Of a stretch of 64,000 nt of DNA, positions 10,962 to 22,330 are shown one piece after another; positions within the stretch are counted from its first letter, which is position 1, and each line of letters starts with the position of its first letter. The notes beneath the pieces are model-generated. The model was not told the DNA's origin, searched no databases, and was given only the letters and a program-made list of their open reading frames with translations. The stretch comes from Isoetes taiwanensis. Its lineage: Eukaryota > Streptophyta > Lycopodiopsida > Isoetales > Isoetaceae. The DNA is taken from positions 372,187 through 436,186 of the forward strand of contig JAJEKV010000110.1 in assembly GCA_021234155.1 (NCBI GenBank), given 5' to 3'. The translations under genes were made by a program, and so were the position numbers.

Positions 10962-11069
10962 AAGGGGATAAACACCCCTGCTCGCCCATTACCTCAGATA
11001 AACTGGCTCGCCCCTCCGGGCTCGCCAGTTTATCTAAGGTAATGGGCTCTCAGGGGTGTTTATCCCCTT
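10962..11069. repeat. Large near-perfect inverted repeat (hairpin)
   Basis: Arms begin AAGGGGATAAACACCCCTG and end with its reverse complement, and both contain CCCATTACCT / AGGTAATGGG and GATAAACTGGC / GCCAGTTTATC. A GC-rich loop of about 16 nt (CGCCCCTCCGGGCTCG) separates them. It could be the core of a short foldback element or a cruciform-forming site. Confidence 0.8.
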
Positions 11070-11962
11070 CATCCAAATTGGACGACCCTAAATTCCCCCC
11101 ATGTGTCTCTAAACTCCATTCTGCCTACTTTCCTCGAAAAGTGAATATTCCACGCATGAATGCAACAATATCCTCCATTCCTAACATGATCCTTGCTCTG
11201 TCAAGTGCTTTAACCTCCTCCATGCCATATTGCTTCACTCTCCTCAATCATGAAGGTAAGTCGATTGGAGCTAAAATATATAGCAAATTTCTGTAACCTA
11301 AGATTTAAGAATATTATTAATGAGGAAGATCTCTAGCCATCTCCCTTTACTGCACTTGTAAAGGCCATCCTTCATTCTACCATCTAGAATGATTGTATAA
11401 CGTCTATTGTCTTGCAAGTTAGCATTGGAATCAAACCCCAATAGAAGAACAAAATCATAATAGCCTAAACTACCTACAAGAATAACATCAATGGAAGAGC
11501 TTTAGAGAGTATAGAAGAGTTTTGGAACTCCAAACTTAGTTGGCCCATATTACCAATCTCGTCCAAGGATTGAATGATATCATAACATTATACAAGAAAT
11601 TTATGTGGCGACATTCGTGGCACAGAGGTGGGAGTTGCAAAGGGATCATGCAAAGGGGCTTCACCATTGTAGTGCAGTATGATCTAGGTGGATGATGACA
11701 GGTTGGGTTTTCGTTTTCACCCCAGAAGTACGTATACTTATGGGTTAAGGAGATTCTTTTGGTAGTATATTAGATGGGGGCTTTGAAAATTTTCTAAGGT
11801 GTATACAAGGAGTTATTGCTGGCCCCTTATCTGTAGATGAGATACCTCTTGCGATATGCGTGCTTCCACAGAGGCCATGTTGGAGTTGAACCTAAACTTG
11901 TCTATTATTATTTAACTAATCTATATGTGTTGCGAGACTCACGCATTAGTAGAAAATAAGAT
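11070..11962. other. Probable 5' region of LINE D; no gene recognised
   Basis: No supported reading frame. It leads into the LINE ORF1 that follows and may be its 5' UTR, but no LINE start or target duplication could be placed. Confidence 0.3.
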
Positions 11963-13392
11963 GTGAATGTGTCGAGGGGTTGCCCTTTTAAAAATGTTAG
12001 TTTACCCTCTGCCCATGAGCTAATAGTAGAAGGGTGTATGGTTATACTAGAGCTGCCCCCGAACAAGGGAGAGGCCACTTCCATGAGGAGAGAAGCACGG
12101 GCAAAGGACCAATCAGCAAGATTGACCCGCGAGGAGATTGATTGTTGTTCCGACACGATGGTAGACCAGGCACAAACGACGGCTTTGCTGGAGGCAGGAA
12201 TCGCATGCAACAGGACCCGAATTGTAGACCTGACGGAAGAGATCCAGGCCTTGGCGCCCCATGTTCTCAGAAGACAACTGGCAGCAGATAGGCAGCGGAT
12301 TGCAGAGATGGAGACCCGTACACAACAACTAGAAGACGTCATCCGTTTAGCACACTTTGAAAGACAGCAACAGAAGCAAGATCTTGTTGACCTGCGGGCT
12401 CGTGTGGACTCCCTCCCCACCATCATAGAGACCATGGCACAAGATAGGCAGCGTGCTGACCAGGAGACAAGGGCAACCATCTCCCGCCTCCAATCAGAGG
12501 TAGCGGAGGCCGCCACCACTATGTGAAGCGTGCAGACTGCCTTTGAAGCGAGTCCGTCAGAGTTGAGAGTGCTTCACAGGAAGGTCGATGCGTCCAGCAA
12601 GGCAAGGGCCTTCATGCGGAAGCCCATGAACAATTGCGGCGATGCACACAGGAATTGGCAAGGCAGCAGCAATTCCAACAGGAGCTGAGCTCCCGACTAC
12701 GGAGAGCAGAGGCCACAACATGGGACATGACAGACGCATATACCCGGCAGCCTGCAAGATGCCACCCAAGGCGGCCTACCCCACCATAGGCCACAACCCA
12801 TGCCCTGCACATCGCAAACAGTGAATGTCGCAGCAGCCACCACGAACCCGAACACCTCAAAGTTGCAGGAGCGGAGACGCAGGGGCCACAATGTGATGGC
12901 ACATGGCTTGATAGAGGAGGCAGGAGAGCACCTCATCAACCGACTCCAGACACAGATCCTGGCCCAGATGACATTCCACATGCCTGTGCACATTGTTAGG
13001 GCGACACACAATGGGTCCCAGCGCCCTGACCATCCCCGGATAGTCATCTTCACCGTCAGAGACGCGCAAGAGCGAGCAGCCATCCTGCGCCAAGGCAGGC
13101 AGTTGAAGGGGACTCCCTTCTACGTGGATGGAGATCTGACTCCGGCACAACAGGAGGACCGCAGGCGTGAGTTGGAGAAAGTCAAGAGTGTCCGCAAACA
13201 GGGAGGCACAGCAAGGATGGTCCGGGGAAGGATGCAGATCTTCAGGCCACCAAATGCTGATGCGGGTACTACAAACTCTCGAGGTCCTTCTGCCGCGACA
13301 CCAACTGTACATCCTACTACAATGACCTCCACCACCACCTCTTGTGCTACCGCCGCCACCAAACCTACTATTGCAGCTCTTGCCAGCAAATA
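11963..13392 (+). pseudogene. LINE D ORF1: coiled coil plus L1-ORF1-like RNA-binding domain
   Basis: Two open pieces with a frame change between them (around 12525-12800). The first (187 aa) is Gln/Arg/Glu-rich with heptad-like spacing, consistent with a coiled coil. The second (12800 onward) has the layout of an L1 ORF1p RRM-like domain plus C-terminal domain (Transposase_22 type): NVMAHGLIEEAG, IVIFTVRDAQERAAIL, then GTPFYVDGDLTPAQQEDRR. The ORF originally ended AGC AAA TAG. Insertion of the element at 13393 turned the stop into TAA. Role in the family: RNA chaperone that packages LINE RNA. Confidence 0.7.
13389..13392. other. Target site duplication AATA (left)
   Basis: AATA directly before the left terminal repeat; repeated directly after the right one at 22365-22368. 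Removing the element and one copy restores AGC AAA TAG GGA, the expected ORF1 stop. Confidence 0.65.
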
Positions 13393-13426
13393 AACAAGGT
13401 GACCTAGCAAATGCACTAATGACCTG
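13393..13426 (+). repeat. Left terminal inverted repeat
   Basis: Begins AACAAGGTGACCTAGCAAA and ends ACTAATGACCTG. It matches the reverse complement of 22331-22364 except for one T/C position. Confidence 0.9.
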
Positions 13427-13940
13427 CGTTTGCACCACAAAAAGGAATCTTTCAAAGATTCCCTAAAAAAACCTAAAACTTGCTACTTTTGGGGGGTCAA
13501 TTGAAAAAACAGCCCTCAATTTTGATTTGTGATACCCCTTTTTTGGTCCAAAATTAGAAAACTTTTGTTGTTTTGTGAATTCTAGACACCCAAACAAGCT
13601 GTAAAATTGGAGTCACCTTTTAGGAAAATCTAGGAAATACAAGAAAACTAACAAAATTAAAGAACCATTAAAATCTTCACAAAAAATGAAAGCAAGATTG
13701 GCAAAACTAGGCGTATCTATTTGTTATTACTCAAGAAGAACTACAAGGTGCTATGCGCGCATAGGCAACAGAAAAACATACAAGACATAACTAACATGTC
13801 TGATAGCATTTGGCACTTATACAAGACATGGAAAAAAATGGATAAACTTGGAAGAAGCTATGCGGGCTTGCCAAAGGCCTTCAACATGTACAAAAAAACT
13901 CTAGCCAAAACTAGGAGGTAACGATGTGCCCACATTTAGA
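13427..13940. other. Left subterminal region of the transposon
   Basis: No gene. Contains one perfect CTATGCGCGCATAG (13751-13764), a half copy near 13865 and the direct word AAAAAGGAATCT. Confidence 0.5.
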
Positions 13941-16900
13941 TTATACAAGAAGTTTACGGCCTTTGAGAAGAGCAGGATTAGGAATGTCGTTATACTCGTC
14001 AACTCCTTCAGACTCATCACCACTGTCCTCGTTGCCACTCTCCTCATTGTCACTTGAAGTGGTCAAAGAGCTAACCGCTGGAACACTGTCCTCAACCTGG
14101 GAAGCTTCGTCTGAACTATCTTCGCAGAAAGACTTCAGTAAGTTAACTGTTGTCGCACGTAGCCTGTTATCAACCTTGAGTGTAAAATCATAAGCCAACA
14201 CTTGAGTTTCATTCAGGTCCAGATTGTCCATGTGATTCTTATTCATCGTTTTCCGGCCCTTCTTGAAAGGAATTATCACAGGATCATACCGACCAACAAA
14301 AGGATCTGTATCCTTAGTGGTGTACCAGTGAACTTTCACTACTGAAGGGAGATTAAATGTCTTTAACCCGCACAATCCAGAAAGGACGCTCTTCGTTATC
14401 ATCAGTCGAAGGTACAGCTATAAGCATCCCCTTACTCAAATCTGCAAGTTTTTCTGGAGTTTGGCCTTGGTTCTTTTTCAAGGCACGTCTACTTCCGAGG
14501 TACATTACGATCGGGTTCCTTGTTGACTTGATGCTGCGAGAACCACGGAACCCTTTGCAATTCCTTGGTGCGCCTCAACAAGGGGATGAACTTGGTACCG
14601 GGCCAACAAAAGCAACTTCGGGGAGATCTTTGTTGAGGGATTTAGTTACATCTGCATTATTGAAAAGAAATTCTCCCACCATCCTTTGTCCTCCTCATGA
14701 AGTACTTAAACCCCGACCTTATACTTTTCTCCATCTTTGGTCAGTGAGACGAAGGGATTTTTGTCCTTGTTCTTTTCTGTGTAGTCTATGGCACTTTTCA
14801 GTGGCTGCTGAATAGCCCTTCTCATTACCTTAGTTTTAGAAACATATTTTAAATATTGTAGGCCTGCTTCAGGCTGCCAAGTTTGGGAGGTGACAAAGTA
14901 CTTCCCTTGAAGTTGTGCTTTACCGTCCTTGAGAAAAAACTTTACATGATGTTGAAATGTCAAAATATTCAACTTATGGATAGCAGGACCTATATCACCA
15001 TATTTGGAAAACAAACTCACGAAAATCAAAAGTCTCGCTAAGCACGCCGACAACCGGAGTTGGATTGTAAGCTTGCTCAATCACACCGCACCGAGGAGTG
15101 TAGACAATTTTTTTTCGCCAACCGCCCGAGGAAAATCTTGAACATTTGGTCTATCTGATCATGGGTGTGGCCCACAAGTAAGAAACCAACCTTGACCTTT
15201 TGAAAGATACCCAGCTCGACCAGCATTGCGCAATAAGCAAATAAAACTTGGTTTTTGTTTTCTCTAGTAGTATTGTCTAACTGTACAACACTGGAGGCAG
15301 CTTCTCCTTTGCCAGCAAAATCTTATTTAGTATTGTCACCGTGAGGTTAGGATCGCTGTGTATATTTGGATACGTCAAGAATACTCTGCACTGTACAACA
15401 CCATGAAAGATCATCGCCCCAACCAAATGAAGCCTCAAAAAATCGGATTCATCTAAATCCTTTGGAACATTTACAAAATGGGGATGTGACGTCTTCTTTT
15501 GATCCATGCCGTCTACCACCACAGACATATATTCGAGTGGCCTCTCCAAAGATTTCTTTCTATGTTTTGCTAGCTTCTTTCTCTCCAAGGCTTGAGCCTC
15601 TCTGTGAACTTGCAACTCTTGAGTTATCTGATCTGCAATTAAGGACATTAGTCAGTACCTTGAAGCAATAGTAAGGCTCCACAGAATTGCAACTAAGCTT
15701 TTGTAGCCGTGCTATGCGCGCATAGGCAAAGCTTGTCAGTACCTTGAAGCAACAGTAAGGTTCAACAGAACTGCAAAAGCTTTTGTAGTCGTGCTATGTG
15801 CGCATAGGCAGAGCTTTTATATAGGGGGAAGGGGCGAAGCTACAAGATTGAAGAGACCTGTTGTGCGAGTACTACAAGATTGAAAAGACCTACTATGCAC
15901 ACATAGACAAACTCAAGACTAAATAGCCGTGCTATGCCCGCATAAGACAATGTCTCTAGCCGTGCTATCGAGAAGGGATTAGACGAAAGGGACATACTTT
16001 TCTCTAGAATATCCTTTGCCATTGATCGTTTTTCCTTTAATGTGGAGCAGCTAGTACACACCAAAAATCTGTGCCTCTTCGGAATCCTAACAAGATTAAA
16101 TTCTTGCTTCCACAACCTCAAGAAGTAGGAATAGGATATGAACTTCTGACTTGAACACTGGAAAAGATCCTTGTACATGCTGTAGACTTCCTTCTTAGTA
16201 ATACTGTCTGTCAGATGATATACAGGACTGTTTGGAAGTCGCTCACAGTTGGAGTCAAAGAAACCTACCAGCCAAGCTTTTGCTTCTAGGCAATACATAC
16301 CGACAACTTTTTTTGGGTGTGAATAGTCATCAATGCACGGATTCCTGTCTAACCTCTTTTGCACTCTTGACATGCGACGACTTCCAATGGCATGTATTCT
16401 TTTAAAAGCAAGTTGGCACACTGTGTATGAAAAATTGTCTCCAACTTCAGGCCTTACACTGTATGCCAAGTACAACTCTTGATCACCTTTCGACATTGAC
16501 AAAAACCGTTGTCTTATGTGCCTTAAAGACGAAAATGTAAAAGGCCTGTAAGCATTTTTTCTGACAGCAATTCAGTCTCCTCGGCTTTCTCATGTAAAGG
16601 CGGTCCCATCAATCGCATTTCGCGCGCCGCAGTTCTAAGAGCTTTTTCTTGTGGGGTCCCTCTTAAATCTTTTTCGCGCGGTTTGTATGGGTTTTTCAAC
16701 TGCGGGACTTTTATTACGGCGATTAATGCGTGGTAGGTCTTTCAGGAGTGCAGAACTGCACGTCTTCAAACACGGGGTCATCAACCTTCTCGCCCTCAAC
16801 GGAAGTGCCAGGTCTGTCAGCAAATAATGTTCTCGACTTTCTCTTCAGAACTTGAAGGTCTTCCTCAAAAGCCCTTTCTGTTAAAGAAGGGCCAGCAGCA

Positions 16901-17286
16901 CGCAGCATATGTCTCTCGCAGAATCTACAATATAGGGCAACGATTCGTGTAGTTCCTGGAGAGGTGAAGGAGTATCAAAAATAGAGTGAGTACGTTGAGT
17001 AGGGGAAGAGGAGAAGATACTTCGTGATTGTGGCGGGGGGAGGTGTTTTAAAAACGGACGAACGCTGTAAAACGTGTTTTGGAGATGGAGTTTGAAAAGA
17101 GGTAGACACACGCAATAGGTGTAAAGGGGAGGGAGATGGTGTGGAGAAGGTAGCATCCGGGAGAAGCGTATCGAGGTATTCTTCATCGTCACCTACTGGT
17201 GTGGGTGTGTTGTAACGACCACGAGTCAATATTGCAACATTAACAGGAGGAGTTGAAGTAAAAACGTCTTCGTTGTCGCTCTCCAT
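13941..17286 (-). pseudogene. DUF7869-like DDE transposase of the 9-kb element (few lesions)
   Basis: Starts at the ATG at 17286 (MESDNEDVF) with a Ser/Thr-Pro-rich N-terminus (STPPV, NTPTPVG, STPSPSP, QTPSPK, KTPPP), then a basic stretch near 16650. The core at 16555-15980 has FTFSSLRHIRQRFL, VCQLAFKRIHAIG, and YSYFLRLWKQEFN before FLVCTSCSTLKEK. An intron with donor GTATGT near 16000 and acceptor TTGCAG near 15633 joins DILEK to QITQELQVHREAQ in frame. Catalytic-looking motifs follow: VVVDGMDQKKT (about 15510), LDNTTRENKNQVLF (about 15270) and VGHTHDQIDQMF (about 15170). The C-terminal part contains FQHHVKFFLKDG, then FVGRYDPVIIPFK and an acidic Ser-rich tail. Frame changes occur just before LDNTT, at an A8 run near 15107, and near 15020. 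Homologous in layout to the pseudogene at 712-3836. Whether the lesions are real or assembly errors decides if it is functional. Confidence 0.7.
15634..16000 (-). other. Transposase intron with four palindrome copies
   Basis: GT-AG intron holding motif copies at 15712, 15794, 15893 and 15932. Each lies in a repeated context (GCCGTG or GTCGTG before, CATAGGCA or CATAGCAC after). The flanks TACAAAAGCTT and TACTGTTGCTTCAAGGTACTGAC are also repeated, so the intron grew by tandem duplication. Confidence 0.6.
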
Positions 17287-18206
17287 TGCTGCACAAGGAA
17301 GAGTGACTTGTCTCAGCCATTAAACCCTCTCCCTTCAAACCTGCAAGTCTACATACCCATGCGCGCATAGAAAAGCAGTTACAAACGTAATATATACTAG
17401 TTGCCCATGCGCGCATAGACAGGAAAAAAATATGTCTATGTGCGCATACTTCAATATGAAAAGTAGATGCCACACAACCAAGAAACATTACAAAACATTA
17501 GACATTATCTCCCCAAGACAATGCCTGCAACCAAAACTATATGTGTATGTAAGAATTCATAGACGAAAAGCAAAGTACGTAACACAATATAAATACGAAA
17601 ACATATGGAGGCATTTGCACATACAGACGATACTCCAAGGCGCTCTACCTCCGCCTAGAATTTTGCTCTTCCGTTTCGAACTGTAGCATCTCCATAGCTT
17701 TCTGCATAGCGTTGCCAAACATGTCAGGTGGAAGGTACGTAAACATCTCAGCCAGTAGCAGTTTACATTACTTGTTAGAAATTTTATACCAAATGTTGCC
17801 CGTTTAGGGACTTTTGCTTGGAGTCAAAGATAGTTGATTTTGAGCTTTTTGGACATCCTGTTTGCCGAATTTCTTCTTGGGCATTAGCATTTAGGGTTTT
17901 TTCTTTCATTGTCTATGCGCGCATAGGCATTCTGTCTTTTTTCTTTTTATTGTCTATGCGCGCACAGGCATATTGTTTTTTCTCTTATTGTATTGTCTAT
18001 GCGTGCATAGGCACCAACCTTTTTAGCAACCCTTATCTATGCGCGCATAGGCATTTACCTATTATCCTGCCATTGTCTATGCGCGCATAGGCAGAATGTT
18101 TTTTACTTGCTATTGTATATGCGCGCATAGGCCTTTCCATTGTTAGATCTGCTTGTGCTTGTACATTTTCTAGCCGTCTTCTAATATGCTTTTTCTGTCT
18201 TGTAGA
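17287..18206. promoter_or_regulatory. Bidirectional intergenic region with nine palindromes
   Basis: Separates the divergent starts of the transposase and the ParB-methyltransferase gene. Copies of CTATGCGCGCATAG or one- to two-base variants lie near 17357, 17405, 17435, 17913, 17954, 17997, 18037, 18077 and 18117. Most on the right side have the wider form TTGTCTATGCGCGCATAGGC. The density suggests an operator-like cluster, possibly for autoregulation by the encoded proteins (inference). Confidence 0.6.
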
Positions 18207-21200
18207 ACCAAGAAAAATCCTGAAGCAGGCTCCTCCCACAAGGCGTCCAAGAAGAGGAAGCCGACAAAGGATAAAAATCAACCAAAGGATGATGCACCTG
18301 CCAATACACCTTTTATGATCACTGAGGACGGTTCCTATTTCTGTAAGGACTAGCAGTGGCTACTTGTAAGAGGAACTGGTGAGCCTGCAATGGCGCATTT
18401 TTTTGTACCTGTACATTTGTGACCGTTTTGGTAAAGAACCCCAAGACTTGGACAGCTTCAAAAGATGTGGCAGGTTAACAGATACCGAGCTCTTCGGTAT
18501 GTTTCATATTAACTGCACTACATCGACTAAGGGGTCTGAACATGTTTACTCAGTGGATCCCCGTTTCTTCAAGCTCAGTCTTTCGTCTCCCGAGGACATG
18601 CAGGGTTACATCCAGGCCAGAATGAAAGCAAAAATTGTAAGTATTGTCTATGCGCGCATAGCTTAAGAAACTTTAATTTTCTTCTTGCGCTAATGGAATG
18701 TTTCTTTGCAGGATCTTGTCACCATTTTCAAGGACCTGCTATTGTGCAAAGATCCTATTTTAACTTCTAGTGCCTCTGTTCCTAAATTATTGAAAGATGC
18801 AATGCCCTCTGCACCAAAACTTACCCTTTCCAAAGTCACGGGGAGCGTTAATTTGCAAGTGGTCGAAGATGAGGAAGAGGAGGAAGAAGTGGAGGAAATT
18901 GAAGAGGAGGATGTAGAGGTGGAAGAGGAGGAGCCACCCAAAAAAAAAGGTAAAAAAAAATTACTACAAGGCGCCTGGTTACAACCACATCACCTCCGCT
19001 CACAAAAGCTGCTAGGAAGGCCTTAAAGCAAGCTTTACCGTCAGGACCGGGCACCAAGATAGCAAGCAAGGAGAAGGATGTGGCATCTAAGAAGCTCGAG
19101 GAAATCGAGCTGAGATGTCGTGTGCCTGGCATCATGCATCTCTCGGTAGACTATGTAAAGCTTGCACCTAAGGATGAGCAAGGTGTAAGACAACTGCAGG
19201 TCCGAAAAATTTACAGTGGCCACTTAACAGCACTCAAAGAAAGAATAAGAGACAGGCCGAATGCAGCAACAGCTCCTCATATTTGTATAGTTGATCCTGC
19301 CCAGTGCAATGATAAGGAGCTGTTTGTTAAGGAAGAGGACGAGAACTACAGATACTATGTTTTAGGGGGCACCCACAGTTTCAAGGCAAGAAGGCAGTTA
19401 TACAAGGAAACAAAAGAGCACTGCTTTTCACAAATCTTTGCCTTTGTTTACGTGGGTGTCACTGACTCAGAAGCAAAGCTGCTTGCAATGAGCCACAACG
19501 TGGACAATGAGTATCGGATGAGTATGAGCTTCACAGATAAAATTAAATTCATGCACAAGGAATATGAACTCTTCCGTTCAGAGCACCAAGGTGAGAAAGA
19601 TATTAAGGATGACCAGGCTCTGTACCTGGCCTTAAAAGAACAGTGCGCTACTGAGTGCTGCCTAACTTACTCCACCTCAGATGCCAGAGCATCTCTTATA
19701 AAATACGATAATTATTTTCAGTTAGCTTTTCGTCATGGACGTGTAAGTACTTTCTCTCGACCTTCGCCTTTGGCTATGCCCGCATGGCTCTTAAATATTT
19801 TAACATGCTTGTTGTTTTCTATGTTAGGTCTGGGAGCTACAAGAAAAAAATTTTGACATGTTCTCTGAGGGCACTTTAAAAACAAAAGGCAAGTCAACGG
19901 ATTCCAAGAGGAAAAAACTGATCCCGCAAAGCAAAAGGATATGGGCATAATGGCCTGGCGTGAAATGCAAGGCCTTAAAAATGTTGACAAAGTTTGTGAG
20001 GTCCTGCAAAAGGTTGTTGATAAACAGTTCACTCTGGAAGAGATGCAGAGAGAATTTAAACAGTAAGCCTACATTACACACTCACATTTTTTCCAATGTT
20101 TGTTATTAACCTCTTGCAACGTTTGCAGCCAAAAAGATTGTGCACTCTGTCAACAACAGTTAGTGGTTCACCTCAACTGCGACAACTGGGAGAAGGTGCG
20201 GGAATTATACCCCACGTGGTCCTCAGACGAAAAAATTAATCAATACGCAACCAACTTCACCAACTGGGTATGTCATTTGTTTCTCCTTCCTGCTGCTTGA
20301 GTTAAGGTATTCGTTTTTGTACCTGTGCTATGCGCGCATCGCATGTGAGTGAGGGACCTTGTGGTAGTGCTATGCGCGCATAGCACTACCACAGGTCCCT
20401 CACTCCTCATAGCACAGGAGTGTGGGAGCTGTCGTTTTGTTTCTTACAAATTTTTTCGTCTTTCAGAAAAAGAAAGACCCCATGCCACCTGGATTTTTAA
20501 ACATGGTCAGGCTAGCTAAGGAGGAGCGGTCAAAGTTGAAAAAGTTTCAAGAAGCTGAGCAGAGTTTGGTGCCTTCGGAGTTTGAAAGATTTGATATGTT
20601 TGGCCAAAATTGTCTATATCAGGTGTATCGTGGAAATTGTGTCAAACTTGACCACACTTTGAGACCTGGCAACTATTCCTTGTGCATAGCTGACATACCT
20701 TACGGGTTTAAGTTGCCTGACAACCGTGGTGATGACTCCCCATTTATGTACGCCGAGTTTGATTCTTTTTTGGGGAGGTTTGTTAAGATAAACACTGCTC
20801 CGCTCTGGAGGATTGTCTTCTTCCACTCCACTAACCAGGCCGGTATGGTGCAAGCGGTTATGAAGACCCACTGCAAGGCTGGTTACGAGCCTGCCATATG
20901 GTAAGTGTCTAGTTGTTTTCTCCATGCGGGCATAGCGAATACAGAAGTGTTTCCTTTCTTTGCAGGTTAAAGACGAATATTAGGGGAGGTGGTGGTGCTA
21001 GACTTGTCAACGTGTGGGAGCAGATTCACATAGGCTACCATAACGTATCTGGGCAGAGAAGCCAAATGCACTATAATACTACTGGCATAGATTTTCGCAA
21101 TGCTTTTAAATGCCCAGCAGTCTTACAAAAGCTGACAGACCCAGTTCACCAGGGACGCATTGTCAATCCCTACCAGAAGCCTCAGAGACTCATTAGCACT

Positions 21201-21635
21201 CTTCTAGAGATGTTCTCGCAACCTGGAGATTGGGTCGTTGACGCTTTTTCAGGATCTGGCACCACGTTGGCTTGTGCACTACAGAAGGGCCGCAATTGCG
21301 TAGCCATTGACGTCGACGTGGATGTAGTAGCGTACATCAAATCACAAGTCAGTTCCTTGCACAGCTTGCCAGACGAAAAACAGGAGCTTGGGATCAAGGA
21401 TAAGGATGGTGTTCCGGCCTTCTCATGTTCAGAGCCTGTGCCTCCTCTTACCGGGAACACTGACGATCAAGCTGTCTATGTTGAATTGATTCCCGTCGAA
21501 GATCCAATTAAGGTCGCAGAGGATAAAAGTCCGTCCGTGTCTGAGGACAAAATACAAGGGCCTAATCCTAAGTCTCCCGAAGGTTCTGGATCAGATGATG
21601 AAGTACCTCAAAAGGATTGTCCCCTAGATATATAA
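18207..21635 (+). pseudogene. ParB-like domain fused to beta-class DNA methyltransferase
   Basis: Probable DNA base methyltransferase (N4-cytosine or N6-adenine). Exons with consistent GT-AG phases: about 18207-18636, 18712-19742, 19828-20062, 20129-20267, 20467-20900, 20966-21635. The N-terminus is basic (KASKKRKPTKDK), followed by an acidic run (about 18870-18930). A ParB/sulfiredoxin-like domain lies at about 19130-19560: VRKIYSGHLTALKERI, YVLGGTHSFKARRQL and SHNVDNEYRMS. A small CALCQQQ segment follows. The methyltransferase part has IADIPYGF (motif IV, a DPPY variant, about 20685) before DAFSGSGTTLACALQKG (motif I, about 21240) and VAIDVDVDV. The IV-before-I order is that of beta-class enzymes. 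An acidic tail ends PLDI. Lesions: an in-frame TAG near 18350, a frame change in the A-run near 18950, and another near 19900. All methyltransferase exons from 20129 to 21635 are open. Such ParB-methylase joins are familiar in phages and bacteria; intron structure argues against contamination. Confidence 0.75.
20346..20405. repeat. Intronic hairpin centred on CTATGCGCGCATAG
   Basis: Inside the intron 20268-20466, the motif at 20370-20383 is the centre of a much longer inverted repeat: GTGAGGGACC..GGTAGTG on the left and CACTACC..GGTCCCTCAC on the right. A further degenerate motif copy is at 20328. Confidence 0.8.
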
Positions 21636-21932
21636 AATTCTGTGCAAAAATTTGAACTTTGTTTATTCTGTACCCTATTTTAAGAAATATATATTTTATT
21701 AATGACTGTCATGTCTATGCGCGCATAGGCTTTTCTCTTTTCAGTTGCATTTTGGTGCTCCAAAAAGTGTGTTTCTTACTTTGTCCAAAACCAAGAAAAC
21801 CTGCTTGTCTTCGAAATGTGGACTTTTTTTAGGCTCACTGCGTTTTTTGGGCTTGTTTTTTTTTTTTAAATGGCTAAAATGCAGAACTTACGTGTTTTTG
21901 AAAAAGGAATCTGCAATTGCACCACAGGTCAT
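21636..21932. other. 3' region of methyltransferase gene and right subterminal DNA
   Basis: Contains a perfect motif copy at 21715-21728, a T-rich tract and the word AAAAAGGAATCT at 21901. No gene. Confidence 0.5.
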
Positions 21933-22322
21933 GCTTGGCCGCTCTTGTGGCAGCAAGCCTTGCATCTGTGCGTGGCTTGGTTGGTGTGGCTGATTTGGAA
22001 GCGGCGGCGATTGTGGATCTTTCAGGGGATTCAGCAGCCTGCAGCCTCTCTGATTCCTCGACTCAGGTAAGCTATTTCAAAGCTTTCTGGTGTTCCCGAG
22101 AGTAGTAGAGCGGAAGTTTGCCATTTGGCGGGACTTCTTGGGTGTTGTAGATGGTGATGGTCGGTTTGTACAGCAGTAGAGTTGCAGTTTTTCTGTGAGT
22201 TTGTTGTGGAGTGTCGAGGTATCGCTGTCTCTTTGGGGCAGTTCTCCTTCATCCTCACTTGCTTTGTAACATTACCATTCTTTTAATATATTGATGACAC
22301 AGTTCTTCAAAAAAAAAAAATT
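21933..22322 (+). mobile_element. Poly(A) retroposon inside the right end of the transposon
   Basis: 390 bp ending in an A-tract (about 22309-22319), bracketed by a 16-bp direct duplication TTGCACCACAGGTCAT (21917-21932 and 22323-22338). This is the signature of target-primed insertion. The body has no recognised coding region; it may be a 5'-truncated LINE end, a SINE or a transcript fragment. Confidence 0.8.
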
Positions 22323-22330
22323 TTGCACCA

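Noticed and set aside
11540-11900. Possible DUF4283/zinc-knuckle LINE segment
   Set aside because: Only vague resemblance in scattered frames; no diagnostic motif could be read.
11908-12519. Minus-strand 203-aa ORF over LINE D ORF1
   Set aside because: Shadow of the plus-strand coiled-coil ORF; its Ser/Cys-rich composition is typical of antisense reading.
18207-21635. Bacterial or phage contamination as source of the ParB-methyltransferase gene
   Set aside because: Five GT-AG introns with consistent phases, plant-like composition, and enclosure in terminal repeats inserted in a plant LINE.
13751-21728. Interpreting the repeated palindromes as a CRISPR array or an origin repeat cluster
   Set aside because: Spacing is irregular, the copies lie in introns of eukaryotic genes, and there are no cas-like genes.
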